Below, in pieces: positions 9,101 to 15,848 of a stretch of DNA of 64,000 nucleotides (position 1 is its first letter; the number at the start of each line of letters is the position of its first letter). The stretch covers positions 1 to 64,000 of the forward strand of contig JALHJW010000011.1 of NCBI GenBank assembly GCA_022839785.1, given 5' to 3'. The DNA comes from Desulfovibrio sp. (lineage in GTDB: Bacteria > Desulfobacterota > Desulfovibrionia > Desulfovibrionales > Desulfovibrionaceae). The notes beneath the pieces were generated by a model. It ran no database searches. It saw nothing but the letters and a program-made list of their open reading frames with translations, and was not told the DNA's origin. The position numbers were made by a program, and so were the translations under genes.

Positions 9101-9250
9101 GGTGGTGGTCACGGAGATGACCGGCTCGGTGACGTCGGGCGAGAGCTGGTAGGGCAGCTTGAAGAAGCTGATGAGGCCGAACATGGTCACGAGGATGACC
9201 CCGACCAGCACGGTCACGGGATTCTTGATGGCGAACCGGATCGGGTCCAT
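6122..9250 (-). CDS. RND efflux transporter, AcrB-like inner-membrane pump (system 1)
   Basis: 1042 residues with the standard RND layout: TM1 near residue 12-30, a large periplasmic domain, TM2-6 (about 335-540), a second periplasmic domain and TM7-12. The TM4 motif reads GMLVDNAIVVLENI, so the second of the two relay aspartates of AcrB (D407/D408) is Asn; the TM10 lysine is also Asn (VVVNNAILIV). This marks a branch different from classical HAE1 pumps but common among RND homologues. It is 16 nt downstream of its periplasmic adaptor gene. The substrate is unknown. The outer-membrane partner is probably the TolC protein encoded nearby on the other strand. Confidence 0.93.
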   Translation of the reverse strand: MDPIRFAIKNPVTVLVGVILVTMFGLISFFKLPYQLSPDVTEPVISVTTTWIGATPYEIERDIIEEQEKVLKGIPGLSEMESEAFNGRGAVTLKFTVGTDLDDALLRVSNKLNEVPSYPDNADRPVISATGASTSPVIWMVLKPLPDNARDIATYRTFFENEVRQGIERVRGVADLFIGGGTEREMHVIVDAVRLAAHGLTISDLTNVLAGENANVSAGIMDVGRRSYRIRAVGEFASPEELARAVVVSDGQRRVHVADLGAVREGYQRKDTAMIHNGSDGMAIGVKPEPGANILTMTDEVEAVVRDLNDGLLKEHGVFLDWTYDQRPYIHGAIDLVKENILIGGVLAAAVLLLFLRSLSATAIIAAAIPVSVVGSFIFLAGLGRNLNVVSMAGISFAVGMLVDNAIVVLENIDRHRLMGKTPFNAAYDGASEVWGALIASTLTTVAVFLPVVFIEEEAGQLFKDIAIAVTCSITLSLFVSVLVIPMLANFLFRHARPKDPEKLARSAIGRLGGRLAGGMTAVLRRCLATTRSRLFAIGLLTGLSILATWAFFPKMEYLPQGNRNLVLSILVPPPGLSYEERHAMGEHLFALAAPHMNTDKDGVPGIRNMFFVSGDQFNIVGAISTDEERGGLLVPLFIPWVNSVPGVFGVSLQAGIFQTNISQGRTISVDVSGPDIDRLVAAAGSMFGQIRQAIPGAQVRPLPSLELLYPEIVLTPDRDRLRATGMSADDLGKAVDVLMDGRKISEYKEPGEKTIDLVLKASETEITTPEQLYDAQIATPGGRVVPMSSLAELTRDYGISQIRHYERRRTITLEVTPPAATPLQAAMETIQERIVPATRQQGLLDGGITVSMSGAADKLTATRQALQDNFLMALIITYLLMCALFGNFLYPLIVLFTVPLASAGGFLALKAQNLFTPQPLDVVTMLGFIILVGVVVNNAILIVYQSLANVREAGMDGIEAIIAATRTRLRPIYMSAATSVFGMLPLAVAPGPGSELYRGLGAVVLGGLALSTVFTVFVIPCLLSFLIGMEKPGSAGQPNGE

Positions 9251-9266
9251 GTGGCCGTGTCCCCGC

Positions 9267-10337
9267 CTAGTTCCCGTCGACCTGGAGCGGCTGCCCGGGC
9301 CTGAGCCGCTCGTTGCCCTTGGTGACCACGAGATCCCCGTCGGCCAGCCCCTGGGCGCGCACCCCCGCCTCGAAGCCCTTGAACCCCACCGGCTGCACCG
9401 GGACCATGGCGGCCTGTCCGTCGCGCACGGCCCACACGGCGGTCTGCCCCATGACCGTGAGCACGGCGTCGCGCGGCACGATGAGGCAGTCCACGGCCGG
9501 CCCCGTGGGCAGGGTCACGCGGGCCTCCATGCCCTGGGCCAGGAAGCCGGGGTTCTTCAGGGTCATCTTCAGGGGGAAGGTGCGCGTGGCCACGTCGCCC
9601 CTGGGAACCAGCCGGATGTCCGTGGCCGTGAGGCGGCGGCCCGCCACCTCCACCTCCGCAGTCCTGTCCGCGGGCAGGTGGGGCGGCACGGACTGCGGCA
9701 CGTCCGCCAGCACGTCGAGCACGTCGTCGCGTCCGATCTCGGCCACCTGTCCTCCCTTGTCCAGCCATTCGCCCCGGTTCACCGAGCGTTTCAGGACAAC
9801 CCCGTCGAAGGGCGCGGCGATCACGGCCTTGGCGATGGACAGTTCGATGCCGCGCACGTTCGCCTGCAGGGAGTGCACGCGCTTTTCGAGTCCGAGGCGC
9901 AAAAAGCGCTGATTGTCGTGCTCCTGTTCCGAAATGGCCCCGCTGGCGATGAGTTTGGAGAGCCGCTCGTCGTCCTTGCGCGCTTGCTCCAGGGTGGTCC
10001 TGGCCTGGGCCAGTTCGGCCTGGGCGGCGCGTAGATCCTGGGTCAGGATGTCGGTGTTCAGACGCACCAGGACCTGGCCTTTCCGGACGCGGTCGCCCGT
10101 GGAAAAGGAGTAGGACTCCACCAGCCCCGCGGTTTCGGAGGCCAGTTCGGCCAGTTCGTTGAAGTAGACCGTGCCCACGAAGAGGGCCGTGGGCGCGAAG
10201 AGCCCGGCGCGCACCGGAGCTGCGACGACGCGGGCGGGAGGCGTCTGGGGAGCCTGGGCGTGCGCCGCGAAAGCCGCGCAGAACAGGAGGGCGAGGCACA
10301 GGAGGAGCGAGAGGTTCCGTGGCATTTTCTTAAACAT
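9267..10337 (-). CDS. RND periplasmic adaptor (membrane fusion protein, system 1)
   Basis: 356 residues. A cleavable signal peptide (about residues 1-27, ending AAHAQA) precedes the adaptor fold: lipoyl half-motif 'SFSTGDRVRKGQVLVRLN', an alpha-hairpin (about 95-150) with heptad-like Leu/Ala spacing, the second lipoyl half 'APFDGVVLKRSVNRGEWL', then the beta-barrel. It links the RND pump to the outer-membrane channel. ATG 10337 has a poor ribosome site; Met5 (10325) is an alternative start and would leave the putative operator at 10331-10344 outside the coding region. First gene of a two-gene operon. Confidence 0.92.
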   Translation of the reverse strand: MFKKMPRNLSLLLCLALLFCAAFAAHAQAPQTPPARVVAAPVRAGLFAPTALFVGTVYFNELAELASETAGLVESYSFSTGDRVRKGQVLVRLNTDILTQDLRAAQAELAQARTTLEQARKDDERLSKLIASGAISEQEHDNQRFLRLGLEKRVHSLQANVRGIELSIAKAVIAAPFDGVVLKRSVNRGEWLDKGGQVAEIGRDDVLDVLADVPQSVPPHLPADRTAEVEVAGRRLTATDIRLVPRGDVATRTFPLKMTLKNPGFLAQGMEARVTLPTGPAVDCLIVPRDAVLTVMGQTAVWAVRDGQAAMVPVQPVGFKGFEAGVRAQGLADGDLVVTKGNERLRPGQPLQVDGN

Positions 10338-10344
10338 CCGTTTA
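10331..10344. promoter_or_regulatory. TetR-like operator candidate, RND system 1
   Basis: TAAAC-N4-GTTTA palindrome (TAAACATCCGTTTA) at the 5' end of the adaptor gene. The same 14-bp pattern occurs in front of the TolC gene at 11130-11143. A 14-bp palindrome with a 4-nt centre is in the size range of TetR-family operators. No TetR gene is in the window. Confidence 0.45.
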
Positions 10345-10581
10345 TGTAAAATGGTATAATTAGCCTGTCTTCGTATTGTCGGTCAATGCTTGTCGGCGCT
10401 TCCGCTCAGAACTTGAGGCCGGATTCCGGAGTGTGGAGAGGGGGTTGCCCTCCGGGCGCTCCGTGCTAGACTGGGCAGGCAAGGCGGACGCCGTCTCCAC
10501 GCGCCGGGCCGCCTTGCCGGGGTTCTCCCGGCCTGCTTATTGCAAGTGGACGTGCTGCGAGAAGACGGCGCGAGGTGGTTC

Positions 10582-11091
10582 ATGAACAGGATTCTTTCCG
10601 TGCTGGCCCTGCTGGTCGCCCTGGCCGGGATGTGGTGGCAGGCCCGGGAGCTTGAGGCGCTGCGCGGCGACCTCAGGCGCGCCGAGGACCGCGCGGCCCG
10701 CCTGGAGGCGGAGGTGGAGCGGGGCAAGACCGCCCTGGCCCTGCTGCACAAGTTCACGCTCCTCAACAGCGAGCGCCTCAAGGGTCTGGCGCGGCGCAAG
10801 GTCGTCACGGTCACCGCCTACAGCCCGCGCGAGATCGAGACGGACTCCACGCCGTTCATCACCGCCAGCAACAGCCCGGTGCGGCCGGGCATCGTGGCCG
10901 TGTCGCGCGATCTCTTCGAGAACGGCTGGGTCTTCGGCAAGAAGGTCTACATCAAGAACATGGGCGTTTTCGTGATCGACGACCTGATGGCCGAGTCCAA
11001 GCGCGAACAACTCGACATCTTCATGTACGATTTCAGGCAGGCGCAGCACTTCGGGGTCAAGAAACTGGAGGTCTTCCTGCTGGGGGCGTGA
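10582..11091 (+). CDS. 3D domain-containing protein (double-psi beta-barrel, MltA-like)
   Basis: 169 residues. A single N-terminal membrane anchor or uncleaved signal (about 5-22) is followed by a coiled-coil stretch (about 24-58, REL/EAL/RAE repeats) and a C-terminal 3D domain: 'VVTVTAYSPREIETDSTPFI', then 'VAVSRDLFENGWVFGKKVYI' and 'FVIDDLM', the family's Asp-containing segments. The domain is shared with lytic transglycosylases and resuscitation-type wall enzymes, so a role in peptidoglycan turnover is likely but unproven. Met at 10582 is chosen since the signal anchor follows directly. Confidence 0.85.
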   Translation: MNRILSVLALLVALAGMWWQARELEALRGDLRRAEDRAARLEAEVERGKTALALLHKFTLLNSERLKGLARRKVVTVTAYSPREIETDSTPFITASNSPVRPGIVAVSRDLFENGWVFGKKVYIKNMGVFVIDDLMAESKREQLDIFMYDFRQAQHFGVKKLEVFLLGA

Positions 11092-11129
11092 GCCGCGCGT
11101 TGTGCAGTGCGGCATGCGGAGAAAACGGC

Positions 11130-11143
11130 TAAACAAGTGTTTA
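11130..11143. promoter_or_regulatory. TetR-like operator candidate upstream of the TolC gene
   Basis: Perfect palindrome TAAACAAGTGTTTA, 82 nt before the TolC start codon. It has the same TAAAC-N4-GTTTA pattern as 10331-10344, suggesting one regulator for pump and channel. Confidence 0.45.
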
Positions 11144-11225
11144 TTTCGGGCGAGCTTTCTGCTAGGCATGCCGCGAGACGATGCGGCAGCAGATGACGTT
11201 TGCGCACGCCATGAGGACGAACACG

Positions 11226-12629
11226 ATGCAGATGCGAATGATTGCGAGAATTGTCACCGCCTTCGGGCTGGTCCTGTGCCTGGGGCTGGCCGCCCACGCC
11301 CAGCAGGACGGACAGGACAGCGGCGCGGCCGCGCCCTCCTTGGCCGTTCCGCCCAGCGCCGAGGACCCCATGGCCGGGGCTGACGCCCCCCTGGATCTCG
11401 GGACTACCGTGGAGCGCGGCCTGCGCTTCAATCCGCAGATCGAGGCCGCCCGCTTCGAGCTGTCCGGCAAGGGCTACGGCCGCTACTCCGCCATGGGCGC
11501 CATGGGCCCCTCGGCCACCGCGGGCTGGGGGTACAGCCGCGCCGACCGCAAGCCCACCCAGGCAGGCAGGGTCGTCGGCGCGCGCGACGACTGGGCCTTC
11601 ACGTTCAACGTCACCCAACCGGTGTTCCGCGGCTTCGGGCTGCTCTCCGCCTACCAGAAGGCCAAGCTCCAGGAGGAGCAGGCCGGCGCCCAGCTGACCG
11701 ACGCGGAGTTGCAGCTCATCCAGACCATCCAGACCACTTTCCTCGATCTGCTCAAAGGCCGCATGGACGTGAAGTCCGCCGAGGATTCGGTGGCGCGCCT
11801 GCGCTCCCAGCTCGAAGTCACCCAGGCCTTCTACGACGTGGGCCTCAAGCCCAAGCTCGACGTGCTGCAGGCCGAGGTGGATCTGGCCACCGCGGAGCAG
11901 ACGCTGCTCACCGCCCAGAACGACGTGGCCACCCAGACCGCCCGCCTGAACACGCTCATCGGGCTGCCCCTGGATTACGGCACCAACTACGTGGGGGAAC
12001 TCGGCTTCCTCCCTTTCCAGCGGACCCTGGACGACTGCCTTGCCCGGGCCTACAAGAACCGGCCCGACCTTGAGATCGGCCGCAAGAGCGTGGAGATCGC
12101 CCAGAAGGACGCCAAGATCACGGCCGCGGGCTTCTACCCCAAGGTGGACGCCACCTACGACTATTCGCAGAGCGGCAGTTCCCCCGAGATGCGCGGCAGC
12201 CCCTACGACCGCACCGGCTACACGGACTGGTCCGTGGGCGCCAAGGCCACCTGGACCTTCTTCGAGTCCGGCAAAACCTTCAACGCCTACCGCGAGGCCC
12301 GCGAAACCGTGGCCAAGGTCGAGGCCGAACTGGCCAACACGCGGCTCGACGCCTCCTTCGAGGTCAAGCAGAACATCCTGGATCTGCAGGAAGCGCGGGA
12401 CCGCATCGGCGTGGCCCGCAAGTCCGTGGAGGCGGCCCAGGAAGGCTACCGCATGGCCGTGGCCCGCTATCAGGCTCAGGTCGGCACCAACACCGACGTG
12501 CTCGATGCGCAATCCCGCCTGTCTTCGGCCGAGACCCAGCTCTCCACGGCCCTGGCCGACTACCAGAAGGCGCTCTCGCGCCTCTACGCGGCCATGGGCG
12601 AGAAGAACACGACCCTGAACCAGCAGTAG
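11226..12629 (+). CDS. TolC family outer-membrane channel
   Basis: 467 residues from ATG 11226, with a GAGGA ribosome site 8 nt upstream. Signal peptide about residues 1-24 (ends LAAHAQ), then two OEP repeats with the long helical hairpins of TolC. Recognisable stretches are 'VTQPVFRGFGLLSAYQKAKL' near 120, 'YDVGLKPKLDVLQAEVDL' near 210 and the mirrored 'YQAQVGTNTDVLDAQSRL' near 425, the two equivalent coiled-coil ends. The protein forms the trimeric exit duct for RND or type I systems. Both RND operons here lack their own channel gene, so this may serve one or both. Confidence 0.92.
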   Translation: MQMRMIARIVTAFGLVLCLGLAAHAQQDGQDSGAAAPSLAVPPSAEDPMAGADAPLDLGTTVERGLRFNPQIEAARFELSGKGYGRYSAMGAMGPSATAGWGYSRADRKPTQAGRVVGARDDWAFTFNVTQPVFRGFGLLSAYQKAKLQEEQAGAQLTDAELQLIQTIQTTFLDLLKGRMDVKSAEDSVARLRSQLEVTQAFYDVGLKPKLDVLQAEVDLATAEQTLLTAQNDVATQTARLNTLIGLPLDYGTNYVGELGFLPFQRTLDDCLARAYKNRPDLEIGRKSVEIAQKDAKITAAGFYPKVDATYDYSQSGSSPEMRGSPYDRTGYTDWSVGAKATWTFFESGKTFNAYREARETVAKVEAELANTRLDASFEVKQNILDLQEARDRIGVARKSVEAAQEGYRMAVARYQAQVGTNTDVLDAQSRLSSAETQLSTALADYQKALSRLYAAMGEKNTTLNQQ

Positions 12630-12657
12630 CCGCGCGGCTTCACGCCCCGGAAACGAA

Positions 12658-12692
12658 GAGAGCCGGACGCCCCGCAAGGGCATCCGGCTCTC
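12658..12692. terminator. Bidirectional terminator between tolC and HU genes
   Basis: A long near-perfect stem (GAGAGCCGGA at 12658-12667 with TCCGGCTCTC at 12683-12692, plus inner GCCC/GGGC) sits between two convergent genes. The T-tract is poor on both strands. Confidence 0.75.
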
Positions 12693-12714
12693 ATGCATTT
12701 CACGGGGAGGGAGG

Positions 12715-13002
12715 CTACTTGTTGAGCGCCTCGTCCAGTCCCTTGGCCGTGCTGAACTTGACCGCGCGCTTGGCCGGAATCTTGATGGTCTTGCCGGTCT
12801 GAGGGTTGCGACCCTCGCGGGCGGGGCGGAGCTTGACGGCGAACGAGCCGACGCCGGGCAGACGCACGCCTTCGCCGGTCTCGATGCCCTTGCCCAGGAC
12901 CTCGCAGAAGGCGTCGAAAGCCTTTTCCGCGTCGGCCTTGGTGGCGAAAATCTGGGGCAGGGCGCTCTTAAGCTCCTCAACGAACTGGGCCTTGGTGAAC
13001 AT
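12715..13002 (-). CDS. HU/IHF family DNA-binding protein
   Basis: 95 residues of the HU family: helical N-terminus, 'GEGVRLPGVGSFAVKLRPAR', the 'GRNPQTGKTIKIPA' arm and the closing 'VKFSTAKGLDEALNK'. The arm contains the conserved RNPQTG signature that wraps DNA. A nucleoid protein that bends or compacts DNA. The start at 13002 follows a very strong AAGGAGGT ribosome site, as expected for an abundant protein. Confidence 0.96.
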   Translation of the reverse strand: MFTKAQFVEELKSALPQIFATKADAEKAFDAFCEVLGKGIETGEGVRLPGVGSFAVKLRPAREGRNPQTGKTIKIPAKRAVKFSTAKGLDEALNK

Positions 13003-13086
13003 GCATGTACCTCCTTGGGGTGACGCGCGGCCGAGGGGAACCGCGGTCCGCTATGCTAGCGCTCCCTTTGCCGGTTCGCGGAAGCG

Positions 13087-13917
13087 ATGTCAAACGAAAA
13101 ACCAGTTACGGCAGGGAGGGCAAGGCTTGCCGAGGGGAGGGATTCACCGTACAACCGTAGCATGGAGACGAAGCCCGCGCCGGACGCCCCCGGCGGCGCA
13201 GAGCTGCCCCGCATGCTGCTCCTGGCCGAGCCCGGCCCCGCCAGGGAGGCCTATCTGCGCGCGCTTGCAGGGGCGGGGGCCCGCTGCACCGTGGCGGACA
13301 ACCTGGGAGAGATGCAGGAACGGCTGCGCCGCGAGCCCCACTGCGGCCTGCTCGTCGACGTGCCCACCCTGATCAAGTCGTCCGGGCCGGAAAAACGGCT
13401 GGTCCACGGCATCCTGGAGCACTATCCGGTGCTGCGCCTGCGCTACGACCAGCCCAGCGGCGTGATCCACGGCCTGTTCTACGGGCAGGCCGAGACGGGC
13501 GGGGACGTGGTGGCCGACTTCGTGGCCATCTCCGCCACAACCTTCGCCCCCCGCTCCATGCGCGGCGAGGAACGCGAAAACGTGATCCTCAACGTGCTCA
13601 TCCATCGCTCCCGGCCGGAGGGGGAAGAGGGCGGCGAACGGGCGGTCACGGTCAACGCCTCGATCGGCGGCTGCTTTCTCTACACTTGCGGCGATTTCGC
13701 CGTGGGGGACGCCGTCTGGCTGGACTTCCTGGAGCTTGCCGACCGCGCCCCCATCCCGGCGCGGTTGCGCTGGCGCGTGGAATGGGGCAAAAGCATGGTG
13801 CTGCCGGGCATCGGGGTGGCTTTCGAGAGCATGACCCGGGCCCAGATGCGGGAACTCTCCGCCCGCCTCGGTTTCGGCGGCGGGTGCAGTCAACTGAGCA
13901 GGGGATGCGGACCATGA
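13087..13917 (+). CDS. PilZ domain protein with a receiver-like N-terminus
   Basis: 276 residues. The N-terminal 110 residues resemble a CheY-like fold (RMLLLAEPGPAREAYLRALA ... CGLLVDVP), but I do not see a complete set of phosphorylation residues. The C-terminal part is a PilZ domain: arginine-rich 'RSMRGEERENV' (about 156-166) and the N-x-S-x-x-G element 'VNASIGG', which bind cyclic di-GMP, ending with 'PGIGVAFESMTRAQ'. It is probably a c-di-GMP effector. Met26 (13162) is an alternative start. The next gene overlaps it by 4 nt (ATGA). Confidence 0.8.
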   Translation: MSNEKPVTAGRARLAEGRDSPYNRSMETKPAPDAPGGAELPRMLLLAEPGPAREAYLRALAGAGARCTVADNLGEMQERLRREPHCGLLVDVPTLIKSSGPEKRLVHGILEHYPVLRLRYDQPSGVIHGLFYGQAETGGDVVADFVAISATTFAPRSMRGEERENVILNVLIHRSRPEGEEGGERAVTVNASIGGCFLYTCGDFAVGDAVWLDFLELADRAPIPARLRWRVEWGKSMVLPGIGVAFESMTRAQMRELSARLGFGGGCSQLSRGCGP

Positions 13918-14087
13918 GCGACAAGAAACTGACCACGGCCGACTATCTGACCCGGGGCATCCTCATCGGCGGCTCTTTCGGCGTGATAGGCGGCTGGCTC
14001 TTCCTCGACTTCAGGCGCGGCCTGTTTCTGGGCATGCTCTGCGGCGCCCTGGCCGGTCTGACCTACGCCGCGCGGCGCAAGCGCTAG
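13914..14087 (+). CDS. Small glycine-rich membrane protein
   Basis: 57 residues with two predicted membrane helices (about 14-32 and 36-52) rich in Gly, and a basic tail ARRKR. I do not recognise a family. The start ATG overlaps the stop of the PilZ gene as ATGA, so the two are translationally coupled and may work together. An AGGGG ribosome site lies just upstream. Met at 13905 is a less likely alternative. Confidence 0.7.
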   Translation: MSDKKLTTADYLTRGILIGGSFGVIGGWLFLDFRRGLFLGMLCGALAGLTYAARRKR

Positions 14088-14103
14088 CGAACCGAGGAAC
14101 GCA

Positions 14104-14155
14104 GAACGGACAAGGGCCGCGCCTCCTTCCGGGGAGGCGCGGCCCTTGTCCGTTC
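14104..14155. terminator. Long bidirectional terminator
   Basis: A perfect 23-bp stem (14104-14126 with 14133-14155) with a short loop separates the small membrane-protein gene from the convergent gene ending at 14169. On the plus strand it runs into GTGTTTT. Confidence 0.9.
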
Positions 14156-14168
14156 GTGTTTTCCCGGC

Positions 14169-14696
14169 TCAGGCACGGCGCGGCCCGCCGCCGGGTCCGG
14201 GCAGGCGGAAGCGGTTCCGCAGGGCCAGCAGCCCGAAGAAGATGTAGCCGAGATAGAACGTGGTCAGGACGTTGCTCACCAGGTCCAGGTTCAGGGCGCG
14301 GCGGTCCGTGTTGACCAGGAAGATGGCCAGGAAGGTGAGCAGGAAGAGGGCCAGCGTGGCCACGCCCAGCCAGAGCAGGTGCGCGCCCAGGCTGGCCACG
14401 GTCTCGGCCCGGCGTTCCGGGGCCAGCCAGTGGTCCCGGTTGGGCAGGACCTTGAAATAGCGGTCGGGCAGACGCTGCAGGAGCATGCCCGCCACCGCGA
14501 AATAGGCAGTGAATCCGGCGAGGATCAGGAAGTAGAGGCCCGCCAGCGCGACCCGTGCGAGCTGGGTGGCCGGAGCGCCGCTCATGGCGTGCTGGGTCAC
14601 GATCCGCTCGGGGAGTTGGGGCCAGAAGGCGAAAAACTGCCAGATGCCCGCCAGGACGAGGCAGGCGAAGACGATCACGGCGGCGCGCTTGTTCAT
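14169..14696 (-). CDS. DUF1648-like integral membrane protein
   Basis: 175 residues with four predicted membrane helices (about 5-25, 48-70, 105-128, 140-160). The segment after helix 1, 'LPERIVTQHAMSGAPATQL', matches the DUF1648 pattern (Pro..H...G.P) found at the N-terminus of SdpI-type immunity/signalling proteins, but the rest of SdpI is not present. Function unknown. It stands alone between two terminator-like regions and is divergent from tpx. Confidence 0.75.
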   Translation of the reverse strand: MNKRAAVIVFACLVLAGIWQFFAFWPQLPERIVTQHAMSGAPATQLARVALAGLYFLILAGFTAYFAVAGMLLQRLPDRYFKVLPNRDHWLAPERRAETVASLGAHLLWLGVATLALFLLTFLAIFLVNTDRRALNLDLVSNVLTTFYLGYIFFGLLALRNRFRLPGPGGGPRRA

Positions 14697-14817
14697 GCCG
14701 GGTGTCTAGCCTCCCGGGACGATGCGGTCAACCGGCCGATTTTCGGTTGCGCCAAGGGGGGCGTTTGGGTGTATGGTGGACCCGATTGCCACCACATCAT
14801 CGCCAAGGAGGCGCAGC

Positions 14818-15333
14818 ATGAAGGAACGTAGCGGACTCGTCACCATACACGGCAACCCCCTGACCCTGACCGGCGCGCCCGTGGCCGCGGGCGACAAGGC
14901 CCCGGACGCGGTGCTTTTGGACAACGATCTCAAGGAGCGCCGACTCTCGGAGTGGAAAGGCAAGGTGCTCATCGTGGCCGCCGTGCCCTCCCTGGACACG
15001 CCGGTCTGCGAGATCGAGACCAAGCGCTTCAACACCGAGGCGGCCAAACTCTCGGAGGACATCGCCATACTCACCGTGAGCATGGACTTGCCCTTTGCCC
15101 AGAAGCGCTGGTGCGGAGCCCAGGGCGTGGACCGGCTGACCACCCTCTCGGACCACCGCGAGGCCTCCTTCGGCGCGGCCTTCGGCGTGCTCATCAAGGA
15201 ACTGCGTCTGCTGGCCCGCTCGGTCTTCGTCATCGACCGCTCCGGCACCGTCATCTACGCGCAGATCGTCAAGGAAACGACCCAGGAGCCGGACTACGCG
15301 GGAGCGCTCGCCGCGGCGCAAAAGGCGCTTTAG
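14818..15333 (+). CDS. tpx: Thiol peroxidase Tpx
   Basis: 171 residues of the atypical 2-Cys peroxiredoxin Tpx family. Peroxidatic Cys64 sits in 'VPSLDTPVC' and resolving Cys99 in 'RWCGAQG', at the spacing of E. coli Tpx. The N-terminal 'GNPLTLTG' and 'SVFVIDRSGTVIYAQIV' are also family signatures. It reduces hydroperoxides with thioredoxin as donor, a useful role for an anaerobe meeting oxygen. Start 14818 has a strong AAGGAGG site. Single-gene unit. Confidence 0.96.
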   Translation: MKERSGLVTIHGNPLTLTGAPVAAGDKAPDAVLLDNDLKERRLSEWKGKVLIVAAVPSLDTPVCEIETKRFNTEAAKLSEDIAILTVSMDLPFAQKRWCGAQGVDRLTTLSDHREASFGAAFGVLIKELRLLARSVFVIDRSGTVIYAQIVKETTQEPDYAGALAAAQKAL

Positions 15334-15345
15334 GAAGTGCTGCCT

Positions 15346-15387
15346 GCGGCCGTGGCCGTCCCGGGCGAACGGGGCGGGCACGGCCGC
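15346..15387. terminator. GC-rich stem-loop between convergent tpx and marR-type genes
   Basis: GCGGCCGTG (15346-15354) pairs perfectly with CACGGCCGC (15379-15387), with further inner pairing. There is no T-run, so termination is likely but not certain. Confidence 0.5.
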
Positions 15388-15392
15388 GGCCC

Positions 15393-15848
15393 TCAGTCGC
15401 CGAGGCGGGAGCGGACGATGCGCAGCACGGCCAGGGCCGCGCCGAGCTGCTCCTCGGATATGCCCTGGAGCAGTTCGTCGCGCACCTCGTGCGCCTGGGC
15501 CACCATCTTCTCCACGCAGGGCAGGCATTTGTCCGTGAGCAGGATGTGGTTCTTGCGGCGGTCCCCGGGCACCGCGGCGCGGCGCACCCAGCCCTTGGCC
15601 TCCAGCCTGTCCAGCAGCCGGGCCATGCTCGGCCCCTCCACGAAGCAGTGCTGGGCCAGCTCCTTCTGGGTGAGGGGCCGGGAACTGGCCGCCAGGGACC
15701 AGACGACCAGGGAGGCCGCGCCGGACAGGCCCATCTGTTTGGTTTTCTCCTCCACGCGCGCGCGCCAGCCGCGGGAGATCTCGTAAATGGCCATGCCGAA
15801 GGCGTCAGCGATGTCGCGCGACTCGACGCAGGGCAGCTTGACGACCAT
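15393..15848 (-). CDS. MarR family transcriptional regulator
   Basis: 151 residues with the MarR winged helix: 'LTQKELAQHCFVEGPSMARLLDRLEAKGWV' (about 59-88) and the wing 'RRAAVPGDRRKNHILLT'. Three cysteines (residues 7, 68, 110) could in principle sense oxidants or electrophiles, which is inference. It is the last gene of an adaptor-pump-regulator operon and overlaps the pump stop by one base (TGATG). It most likely represses this operon through the palindromes at 20264-20289. Confidence 0.92.
   Translation of the reverse strand: MVVKLPCVESRDIADAFGMAIYEISRGWRARVEEKTKQMGLSGAASLVVWSLAASSRPLTQKELAQHCFVEGPSMARLLDRLEAKGWVRRAAVPGDRRKNHILLTDKCLPCVEKMVAQAHEVRDELLQGISEEQLGAALAVLRIVRSRLGD

Noticed and set aside
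6137..9304. Very long open frame opposite the RND pump and similar long antisense frames opposite many genes
   Set aside because: High-GC DNA gives long stop-free antisense frames; the translations are low-complexity (His/Asp/Gly/Ala/Arg-rich) with no domain, while the other strand holds a clear family member.
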